A stretch of 64,000 nt of DNA from Luscinia megarhynchos (taxonomy: Eukaryota; Chordata; Aves; Passeriformes; Turdidae): assembly GCA_034336665.1 (NCBI GenBank), contig CM067592.1, forward strand, positions 43,243,761 to 43,307,760. Reading direction: 5' to 3'. The notes beneath the pieces were generated by a model. The model searched no databases. It had not been told where the DNA came from and saw only the letters and a list, made by a program, of their open reading frames with translations. A program made the position numbers and the translations under genes. Below, piece by piece: positions 36,801 through 47,500 of the stretch; the first letter of the stretch is position 1, and each line of letters opens with the position of its first letter.

Positions 36801-39433
36801 AACATTGCTTTTCATGGGATGCCACAAAAAAGCAATGGCTTTTTTTTCTGTAGTTTTTAGAAAGCTGCTACCACAGTTCCCTCATTCCATAAATGTATTG
36901 ATTATGAGAATAAACTAACAGTGGGAATGGAAAAGGGAAGCGTGAAAACTTCTTGAAGAAGCTCAAAGATGTCTGTTTGGTTACCTGGAAAAACTCCCTC
37001 ACCATACTGGCTCTTGTAATCCTTACTTACACAAACATCAAGAATCAGATATTATAATGGCAATAAGCCCTGGATGGAGGAGAACAAATAACTTAGTCTG
37101 GTTTAGCAAAATTTGACATCTGCCTTCTCTTACAAATGTGTGAAGAGAGTTATTTTTCATGGTTAGATACATGGGGGTTGTGCACAAGGGGGTTTGATCT
37201 AGGCTTCACCAGGAACAGTCAGGTCACAAACACATAGCTAGCTGAAAATCCATCCCCACTGCACCTCCCCATACTAAAACATAAAGGAGGAAAAGCACAT
37301 TTTAGTCCTTGAGAAGCCAAATAAACTTGCACAAAGGAGCTACAGCTGCTCCTACATAATCTCTGCAGCAAAAAGTAAAAAATTCTAATAAAAATCAGAT
37401 TCTGAAAAATCTGCTTGTTTCTGCAGTTACCACTTGATCTGCACAGCAACAGCCACTTTAGACTGCTATGTATTATTTAGTTATTACAGTTATTTTAATT
37501 ACTTGCTTGAAGATGTAGGAAAGCATAAAGTTCCATGACTATGCTGCTCAAGATTTTTTAAATAAACTTCAGCAGTTAATGATAAGCAATAAATTAAAGA
37601 GCTTTTACAGTTTGTTGGCAAAGTTTTTTTTGCAAACATATAACATAATAACACTTCTCAGGACAATATTGTCATGCAAATTGTACCATTCAGGCAAATA
37701 TTTGGTAACTTTTCAGGGCCTGATAATTTTCAGGATATAGCTACTTACTTCACCATGGGGGGACAAGAAATAAAAGAAGACATTCTCATTAGTGTTCCTT
37801 GTTGCAATATCAGTAAAACAATTTATTATGTCAGAAGTATGCCCTTCCTAATTCAGCTGCACGCATTGAATTTTTTTGCTCTTGCCTTCACAGTACTTGT
37901 TTGCTATATGAAAATGTAAGTAATAGGGTCCTAGAAGATCATCTGATGAGTTTGAATACCAGTCTCACCTGAGAGTTAGATATTTGTCAAGAGACCAAAA
38001 AGAAAAACAAACAAAAAAACCAAAAAAACCCAAACGAAAAACAACAACCAAGAAAAAAAAAAAAAAAAAAAAAAAGGGAAAAAGCACAAAACCTTTCAGT
38101 GTATGTAATTAGCAGCTGCTTTTTGGAAGGCAACATGTCTTCCCTTCTTTGTATACTGAGGGGACTGCCTCTTGCAGTCAGAGTTATTCAGTGCTGGACT
38201 CACACTGACTGCAGTGGCTGGAGAAGCTAAAGGGACTCTTTCCATCAGCTCATATTGCCCATGTGCATGTGTTTGGTGAAGCAGGTCTCCTGGTGTGGTC
38301 TCATCAGTAGGATCTTCATCACAGCTTTGTCTTTTTACTGATAACAGAAGTAATTTCAGATACCAGAGGTTGGAATTCCTGAATTCATAAGCAAGCCTTC
38401 ATGCAGGATTGCTTCCTTCCAAGTTCTCTTGCCGTCATGGTTTTAGCTGTGTTTTAGCTGAGTTCTTGTGACATGAGCTCATGGTGACTACTGCTAAGAG
38501 TCTGTCTCAGGTGCTTTTCTGGACATGCAAGTGAGGGTTGCACCAGCATCTCAGGAACAGAGCCCACACCTGCATTGGTTACTGTGCATAACAGCGACCA
38601 CTGAAGGAAGCTTGGACCTCAGCATAGCACCTCAGTTTCCACATCATGGTGGAAAGTGCCCTGTGTCCTTTTTGCAGCTAGATGTGTTGTGAATGTGGCA
38701 GGTATTACCTTCCAGGTTCAGTCGTGTAGCAAGGACATTCCTTTCCCGTATACATACTAACGAGGCTCTGCTAGGTGAACAAGATCTAACTGGGTGAAGG
38801 CAGTAGATGTAGATTGTGTGGTACTGGTTTTCTCTTTGCTGCAAAGGAGTAAGGAAAGTGTGAACTTCGGAGCATTTAGGCCCTTTGAGGAAAGCCACTA
38901 CTTCATTCATTTCAACAGAAGCCAGATATGCTGGACACTGTTTGGCATTTTTTGGTCCTGGAGGACGTCTCTGATCACCTACTGTTAAAGTCCAGGAGAA
39001 GGCAAGATATCATGCAGTTCCACTTACAACAGTAATTGTCTAATTACTGTGGAAAGGCTGCCTTTCTCCCCATGTGCCATTGTATTTCCTTCACCAGTAG
39101 AGCCTGCTACTGTGACTCATCTGCCTAGGGCTTAATGAAGTTAGTCTGCAGCATCAAAAGCAATTAAAGTACTTTTGTACAGCAGCTCCATACAGTTACC
39201 TTTAGCTTGTCCTCTGAGAAATCCTGTAATGCATCTGCAAAGACTCTGCAATTCTGCAAGAACAGTTGTGCTGTATCTGCATGTGAGAAAAATGAACCAG
39301 GATTGCTCTTGCCCTCAGCTCAGGATTTCTCATCAGGCTGGCCAGTCCTGCGATGGGGAATGTGGCTCTTGGAGTCAAGTGGTGCAGAATGAAACTTGGA
39401 GGAGGATTGAGAAAGGAGGTTGTTAATGGCTAG
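27801..39433 (+). other. NRG1: NRG1 intron, no exon recognised
   Basis: AT-rich intron with T- and A-homopolymer runs (27,838-27,862; 31,305-31,327) and an A-rich low-complexity block at about 37,997-38,078. The 117-codon open frame at 28,399-28,752 has no recognised domain. No EGF-type cysteine pattern was found on the + strand. Confidence 0.6.
37997..38078. repeat. A-rich low-complexity tract
   Basis: A stretch dominated by A with scattered C and G, including an uninterrupted run of about 23 A near 38,056-38,078. It could be the remains of a poly(A) tail or a simple-repeat expansion. No retrotransposed body was recognised just upstream. Confidence 0.85.
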
Positions 39434-39560
39434 GTCACAGAACCACACAACCATAGAATATTATTCTGAATTAGAAGGGACTCACAAGGAGCATTGAGTC
39501 CAACTTCTGGCATAGGACCATACCAAAGAGTTACACCATCTTCCCAAGAGTATTGTCCCC
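39434..39560 (-). mobile_element. CR1 LINE fragment, minus strand
   Basis: Read on the + strand, the segment has the hallmarks of a reversed CR1 3' end: an eroded CACAGAACCACACAACCATAG tail region one or two substitutions away from the usual repeat, then TTAGAAGGGACTCACAAGGA and CATTGAGTCCAACTTCTGG. It continues recognisably to about 39,560, possibly to 39,640. It is more diverged than the CR1 at 27.6 kb and therefore probably older. Confidence 0.85.
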
Positions 39561-42500
39561 TCAGTCTTTGGTTAGAAATGGGCTTGCTGTGTTTCTGAGG
39601 TATCACAGACTCACCCTCTCAGGGTGGCAGTCTTTGCACCTCCGCTCTCGCAGGCAGCACCTGTGAATATAAGCCATATGATGCTGATGTGCTGTTGATT
39701 TGCTTAGGACTCTGGCTGAGGTGTTTCAGTTGGGCACCATAACAAAACTCATACTTTTCCAGTCTTTCCCTGCACTGAGCACTAGCAGCTCAACAGTGAA
39801 CATAATCCCTTTCATTACATGGAATGCAGATTCATTCCCACACCATGGGCCAAGGGGCTTGATATCATGTCTCTTATGCCCTGGCTAAGCACGCTAGTCA
39901 CCCCCTGTTCCAAAGGCTGTTGTCGCAAGTCCAGCTGAAAACTTTGTAGGCACTTAAACTTTCAGTTTGCAACAAGTCAGTGTTTCCTGAATTTTTTTTC
40001 ACTGCAGAGTACCTCACCTCAGCTCTCATGCCTGCTAATCCACACCCTTCATGATTTTTCAGCTGAGTAGATGACATTGACAGCCAGCTGGATATGCACA
40101 TCTCACACTCCCTAAGGCCTGTGCCTTGTTGGTATCTTGCTTTCTTTGATGCTGGAACTGGTCCTCCGTCCACACTCAGGGCCTTCAGGCCAAAACTGAA
40201 ACTTAGGTGGAGCACGTTGTGCACACAGAGGAAGTGAGGTGAACAAAGTTGAGCAGCAAATACATTTCTAGAAATGTAGGGACTAATTTTCTAAGCCAGG
40301 ATGGAAGGCACCCTGAGGAGAATACAAGAAGCAAATATGCTCCAGAGATTTACAGGGAGAAAAATAAGGATCGCTGCAGATACAGAAAAAGCAGTATGCA
40401 AAGCAGGAGCAGGATTTGAGAGGGAGACATAACAAGTACTGTAATTCTTAACAGCTCTTACTCTGAAAAAGGGAAGTGTGGCAGAAAGGAGAGAACAGCT
40501 TGCTTTGTAGCTGTGGCAGCATCAGAGATCTGACACCCTCTGCTCTTGCTCGTACCTCCCCAGTGCATCAGCCTGACCCCCACACTGGAACACATAGGAT
40601 CCCAGTTCTCTTGCTCTCCATGGTTTGAGTCTTGTTTCTTTAGTTTTTAAGCTTCATTTGTGGCCATTTCATTCAAGCACAGCAATATAGGTATGTATTT
40701 TTCATCTTCTTTTGTGCCTTATCTCAAAGCTTGTGGTTTTATTAAAATTATATATTATGTATAATATATTATGTGGCACTGGGTGGAAACAGGATGCACA
40801 GGCAAGAACGTGTGTGTGTGGTCTCAGGAGGTGATGTGTATTCATGGGCAATACCCTGGACCAAAATCATGCAGTGAAGGAGATAATTTTACCAATAAGT
40901 GGCACTTGCTCTGCCTCCAGGATGCAGTCTGGCAGGAGCTGATCTTGGACTGTTCTGCAGTGTGTTTCTTTCCATTACAAGGATAGGACAACAGTATGAA
41001 TTAACTAACTGAGCTGCAGTCATACCAAAGAAATCAGGTCCTGTTTCATTTCTTCAGCCCAGTGATGAGCAAGTAGTTTCCTCCTCCAATGAGTTTTCAA
41101 GCTGCAACGCCTGGGTATCAAGATGTAGCATCACCATTAGAAAGAGCATCACCCAGGTCTGCAATGGGCACATCTGCCTTGAAACTGGTCTGTGTACCAG
41201 CACATAAACCATGATGTATTGTGATTTGTTCCTCACTGTATGTTTCAAGACTTCAGACTGCTCTGCCAGGGTCTGTCCCTCATCCCAGCTGCCCAGCAGG
41301 TCTGTCACAAAGACCCCCAGAACCTTTGCTGAAAAGCACCTGTTTTAGGAAGGTGTTAGTATTCTTCATCACAACTGACACAGGCTTTTTTCCTAGAAAT
41401 CAAGGATATGCAAACAGTAAAATTCTCACAGGCACACAACAAACCATAATGCTATACAGACAAATCCAGATTTTCTTGTACTTCACTTGCTTGGACAGAG
41501 TCTGTGGCACTGTGGTTTGAAAAATAGTGATTTTTCACATTGTGATTCCTGCACGATGTGAAGGAAGAAATGTTGTGTGAATATTAAAAGACTCAGCAAG
41601 TCAAAAATAGCTTAGTTATGAGTGAATAGCCTTTGTAACACCCCATGAACTGTCTCCATGTCCTCGTCCAGAAGTACAAACCTGCTGCTTCTACAGGTCT
41701 GCTTTTGGGGTTAGCTTTGGTTTTAGGGTGTAGGGGTTTGGGAAGAAAACGGATCCATTGCAGAAGTACCTACCCCAGACGTGAGGAATGCCACGTGGAC
41801 ACGGCCAAAGACAGCTGTGTGAAGCAGGAGGGGGTGGGTGGTGGAGACAGCAGGTGGTGCCCTCCGGGTACACACAACTCCTATTGTGAGATCTGCAAAA
41901 TAACATGAGAGAAAAATCTCTGCTTTCACACAGGCTACAACAGCAAGCAAATAGGCAGGCAGTACACCAGCACCACAGCCAGCATGCTTATAGTCAGTAG
42001 CATCTCTGGGCTGTAATTTATAAGACATTTCTCAGCACATCAGTTTCTGCTAGCTCACCATGCAGCAGAGTGAGAAAGGCTGGATTCTCAGGAAGTGGTG
42101 GAGTACAGCAATACAATCTCATTTGAATGCTGTGACCACAGTGGGGTAACCTTCCTCTGCCCATGGGCTTCAGAGACTGTTTTAACACCTTCATTCTGCA
42201 TTCCCCTTGAGCTACCAGGTACCTCTGATCACATGCTGAGTGCAGGGGATTACTGCATGTCCTCCCTGAAAGACTGCTCCGCCACTGGAGCTCTTATTTA
42301 TTCCTTGCAAGACAAGAATAGGATGATTATTTGTAGTATTTTAGGTGACCAAAGATGTGAATCAACCTTGTAAAACTACTAGCCTGCCCACAAGTTTCCA
42401 GAGCAGTAGTACAGGGATAAAAAGAGGTTGTAAATTAGCTTTGGAAGAGAGTGATTTAGTGCTGAGATACTCATTGAAATTCAGAGATAAATGACTGGGG

Positions 42501-43407
42501 GGACTCACAGCTGTTGAATATTTTCAGTTCTCCATCAGTGTAACAGCTTTTGCCTGCTGGGGTCTGCCTATTTCTAAGTCACAGGGACAGTGAAGCCTTG
42601 TGTACTTTGGGGACAGAGCTGGAGTAGATGAGGAAATTACTGCCCATGGGTGTTCTTTACTGCCAATCTTCTGGAGTCACAGTTGTGTTTGAAAGCAGAG
42701 CACTAACTTGGGGTAACTCTATACAAATCAGGACAAGATGCCTTGGTTATAATGGAATTATGTTGGAAGTAGTCCAGACTCCATCCTAATGTGAAGGGAA
42801 ATAAGGGAATTCTTAAGTGAGGGGAATTCTTTTAGATACTAGTTTAAGAGAATTTGATATGAAAAATCAATTCTTATTTAAAGGCTATGCATAAGGCTGT
42901 TAAAATAACAGTTTTGTGTAGCTGAGCATTTCTGGGCAGTAGCCATGTTAGAGTCCTGTTTTCTGCAGTTGTTTGAAATGCTTGAGTTTACCTGATTTTG
43001 TTTGTAAATGCAACACTACCCATTTTTTTCACTCCTTTGCCAATCTTATCATTGTTTTCTAGTGCCTCAGGCCATTCAAGGTATGTCTTTTGGATATGGC
43101 ATGCCATAAAACATAGCAGAATAAAAATGTATTGTGCCTCTTTGTCAACACTTTGGGCCCTGTGTGCTGATGAGGCCCTTAGCAGAGCCCTTCACTTAGC
43201 AGATTGTGTGCTGCTTCTGTCATTCCCGACTCCAGCAATGCATGTGACAGCTGTCACTCCTGTTAACCCCTCAGGTTCCATGATCTCATTTTGACTGGGG
43301 ATACCAGGAGGCACTTGCAAAGTCCTTGTAATAATAAAATAGAGTCAGAGTTTCAGATTCCAATTGCTGAGTATCACGTGGTGCAATGCAGAGATGAAGG
43401 TCATGCA
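39561..43407 (+). other. NRG1: NRG1 intron, no exon recognised
   Basis: No gene, RNA or named repeat recognised. An AT-rich patch with TATAT motifs lies at about 40,745-40,772. The sequence enters the large minisatellite at 43,408 without a visible boundary motif. Confidence 0.6.
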
Positions 43408-44237
43408 GGGAAGGGAAGGGAAGTTTCAGGGAAGTTTCAGGAAAGTTTCAGGGAAGGGAAGTTTCAGGGAAGGGAAGTTTCAGGGAAGTTTCAGGGAAGG
43501 GAAGTTTCAGGGAAGGGAAGTTTCAGGGAAGGGAAGGGAAGTTTCAGGGAAGGGAAGTTTCAGGGAAGGGAAGTTTCAGGGAAGTTTCAGGGGAAGGGAA
43601 GGGAAGTTTCAGGGAAGGGAAGTTTCAGGGAAGGGGAAGTTTCAGGGAAGGGAAGGGAAGGGAAGTTTCAGGGAAGGGAAGTTTCAGGGGGGGGAAGTTT
43701 CAGGGGAAGGGAAGTTTCAGGGAAGTTTCAGGGAAGGGAAGTTTCAGGGAAGGGAAAGGAAAGTTTCAGGGAAGGGAAGTTTCAGGGAAGGGAAGGGAAG
43801 TTTCAGGGGAAGGGAAGTTTCAGGGAAGGGAAGTTTCAGGGAAGTTTCAGGGAAGGGAAGGGAAGTTTCAGGGAAGGGAAGTTTCAGGGAAGGGAAGGGA
43901 AGTTTCAGGGAAGGGAAGTTTCAGGGAAGGGAAGTTTCAGGGAAGGGAAGGGAAGGGAAGTTTCAGGGGAAGGGAAGGGAAGGGAAGTTTCAGGGAAGGG
44001 AAGTTTCAGGGGAAGTTTCAGGGGAAGTTTCAGGGAAGTTTCAGGGGAAGTTTCAGGGGAAGTTTCAGGGAAGTTTCAGGGAAGGGGAAGTTTCAGGGAA
44101 GGGAAGTTTCAGGGAAGTTTCAGGGGAAGTTTCAGGGAAGTTTCAGGGGAAGTTTCAGGGGAAGTTTCAGGGGAAGTTTCAGGGAAGTTTCAGGGGAAGT
44201 TTCAGGGAAGTTTCAGGGAAGTTTCAGGGAAGTTTCA
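43408..44237. repeat. Minisatellite of GTTTCAGGGAA / GGGAA units
   Basis: About 830 bp built from two interchangeable modules: an 11-bp unit (GTTTCAGGGAA, sometimes with GGGG) and a 5-bp unit (GGGAA). I hand-counted about 54 TTTCAGGG cores. Spacing varies because one to four GGGAA modules are inserted between cores. Towards the 3' side (about 43,990-44,237) the 11/12-bp unit is almost pure. Long + strand open frames through this array arise because the units contain no stop in forward frames; they are not a gene. Each core with GGG contains TTCAGGGAA, a match to the STAT GAS consensus TTC-N3-GAA. Confidence 0.97.
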
Positions 44238-44504
44238 GGGAAGGGAAGGGAAGGGAAGGGGAAGGGAAGGGGAAGGGAAGGGAAGGGAAGGGAAGGGAAG
44301 GGAAGGGGAAGGGAAGGGAAGGGAAGGGAAGGGAAGGGAAGGGAAGGGAAGGGAAGGGAAGGGAAGGGAAGGGAAGGGAAGGGGAAGGGAAGGGGAAGGG
44401 AAGGGAAGGGAAGGGAAGGGAAGGGAAGGGAAGGGGAAGGGAAGGGAAGGGAAGGGAAGGGAAGGGAAGGGAAGGGAAGGGAAGGGGAAGGGAAGGGAAG
44501 GAAA
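44238..44504. repeat. Pure (GGGAA)n polypurine tract
   Basis: About 267 bp of GGGAA with occasional GGGGAA units and no pyrimidine on the + strand. It appears to derive from the adjacent minisatellite by expansion of its 5-bp module. Such a tract can adopt intramolecular triplex (H-DNA) and G-quadruplex structures and is prone to length change and assembly collapse. Confidence 0.97.
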
Positions 44505-47500
44505 TTCCTGTTATGTGATCATAGAACTGTCTGCTGATCTGTTTGTTGTGAAAAGTCATGGAGAAAGGAGGTAAAACCTTGAATGATTGAACCTTCTTCT
44601 ATGTTGTCCTTGTGGAGATGGACTCTCATAATCTACATCATCAAATGTCTCCCAGTTTCCATAAGAAGAGGAAAGTCTTGGGGGAGGGGTGGTGAAGACC
44701 TGAAGAGACAGGGAAAGAAAATGGCAGGCATGGGATAAGGTACACTGACAGAATACCCTATGATTGCCCAGTGGCTAAAAATAGGCTCCTGCTAGTGTGC
44801 ACATAATGGATATTCAATCTGTCTCCTAACTAGATGTGTGCAGGCTTTACAAATGTCCATTTTCTTCCCATGAAGATAGAAGCAGCCTGCACCCCTACTG
44901 CTTCCCTAAACACAGGCACACAACTCTTGACTTTCATTTGTACTCATTTAGACTTTTATTTAGACTACAGATGAAGCAAACTCTGCATGCTTAGTCTAAA
45001 TAAAGGGCCCTGGCTCCCAGTTCCACCTAGCCCTTTCATGCTTTAAGACGAGTGGAAATGGACTTGGGAAGTAGGAAGAATGAGACCCTTGTGCGGGGCC
45101 AGCTTGAGGAGGAGCTGCTTGGGCAGCTCATCCCCAGAGATTTACAGGGGCAGGTTTCCAGCTGGTGTTGCTCTGAGGAGCTCTTGTAGCCAGTGGAGCT
45201 GCAGGGATTTACAGTTGATGAAACTGAGAATCCCAAGCCTGCAAGCATCTGGTGCTGACTCACTGCTGGGTGCAGCAGGGTGTGGATATGGTGTGAGAAG
45301 GCACTGACATCTCATGCTTTCTGCAGCAAATGCAGCATTAAAAATGGGAGCATGGCAGGACCAGCTCTTCATGCTGAAGAAAAGGCTCACTCTGCCAGCA
45401 GCTTGCGGCTGAAGCTGGGAGGGGGACTGGGGGGAGCTGGGTGGGGGAAACAAAACATGATGTGTTACACAGAAGCTGTGAGGCTGTGGACTTGTTTTAA
45501 ATTTTGTTTTCAGTTCTTTGCTTTAAAAGAGATTTCTTGATCTAAATCCCCTTTTTCTTCTCACTGCCCAAACCAGTCGCCAAGAAAATACTTGTAAACA
45601 GCAGCTTTAGTCACAGAGTATTGCTTCTGTCACATTACTGGCAATAGTGTGTAACTCTGTACAAACTGCTGCCTGCCTGTGCTGCCAAACCCCTGCCTAC
45701 AGGAGCCCTCCTCACTGTCAGATGTCTCAGCTTCCACATGTGCTTAGTGAGAAGCAAGATTTATTGCAGTGATAAGTGGTCTCTGAAGTGCAGTTCTGCT
45801 GCTCCGTAACCAAAGCCAAGAGCCCGGCTGTTCCCAGGCCTCATGTGACTCAGTACAGCCAGCACTGCCTATTCCCTGTAGTGTTCCTGGCTGTACTTCT
45901 TCCCCATGCCCAGAAGCAATGCCCCCCTGAGAGTTCTGCCCTCTTCTGTCTCCAGTCCTGTGTCTTAGATCCACGTAGGCAAGGGTAAGCAGTTCACTTC
46001 TGAAACATGTGCAAGCTTTTCTCTCCCCACCAAAGTGCTAGTTAAGGAAAAGAGAGCCTTTCTCTTATTGTGAGCAGACATCAATTGTGAGCATCTTCCT
46101 AAGATAACATTCCAAATAGAGTGTGCTTGGTGTGGGCAGCTGCTTTTGTCAAAGCAGCCAGGCAAATCTACCTGTCCTAGGCACACCTTTCACCTGGGGC
46201 TTTCTGAACAATTTCCAGGACACATCACAGTACAGCCAGTGCAGGATGGGTAAGAGGCAGCCCAGGCTGGGGGGAAGGTCCACATGCTCAGTTTATTTTT
46301 GTTCTTATTTGCTCACTTTATTTGTCATTCAAGGAACTTCTCTGGAACCTCCTTTATGAGCACTGCCTTGCTCCTCAGGTCGCAGCAGGCAAATACACAA
46401 AGCCTTACGTAGGGATCCCGGAGGGCCTGAGAGCTGTTTCAGCATGGAAGTGTTTAGGGAAAGCATCAGGAAGTGAGGAGAGGTGAGGCTACAAGAACTG
46501 GAGAATATGGCTTCAGTTACTTTACAGCTGAAATATGCTGACTGAGGGCATTTAGGTATTTTCCTAAGCACTTTTCTTGTCTATATTTCCAATCCAACAC
46601 AAGCAGTGTAGAACATGAAGGGACGGTATCAGAAAAGCTGGGGTAACCCAGCAGATCCCCATTGCCCAGGTCAGCCAGAAAGAAATGCCAGTGATGTACA
46701 TCACATTGCTGAGCCTGGACGTGATCCAGCCCTGGAGACTTAGCTAGGTATTGAAACTTGTTGTACTGCATTAATTGGTAAAGCCATTTGCATGCATGAG
46801 GCTCCTTACCCAGGGTGGATTTCTAGGCTGTGAGATGTGCACAGAAGTCACCCAGGGCAGTGTCTGAAGTCACCACAGTTGTAGTTCCTTCCATTCCAGC
46901 ACACAGAAACAGGCCAGAAAGTGAAAACAGGACATGGTTTCCCAGGGTGTCTTGTTTCTACCAACTGCTGTGATCCTTGGCAGTAGTGGAGGGAAAGAAG
47001 AGAAACTGTGTGTAAAGAGCTTGAACAGTGAAGCAGAGCTGTTAGCATTATTGAACTCAGTTTCATACCTACGGGCATCTTAGAAGCTGTTCGTCAGCAT
47101 CCATGTTGCAGGTGCTAGGCTGATGCTGACTCTGAATAAATGCCCCTGAACAAATTGTGTGATCATGTTGCCTGAGGACGCTGGGAAGCAAGGTGCATAT
47201 GAGAGGCTAGCAATTCACAAATCTCATACTGAGTGTACCCAGTTTCCTGAGCATTGGCAGCAAAATTGCTGGGCTTATGAGCAGTGATATATAGAATGCA
47301 ATAGAAAGGCCTTAAAAATATTTTTGGTTTGGTTGCAGCACGAAGAAATCAGGACAGATGGCAAGTGGTCTGGACAGTATTTGAAGGCAAGAGATATCAC
47401 AAGTTTAGCAAGCTTAGCCACTTACAGGTTACTGTGTTCAAGGACAATACCTGTAGCTGATAACCCGTCATCCACAGCATTTGGACCCCAGCTAAGTCCA

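Noticed and set aside
43291..44574. Long forward ORFs (427 and 384 codons) as a protein-coding gene
   Set aside because: They are produced by stop-free tandem units, are open in more than one frame at once, and consist only of repeat-derived residues.
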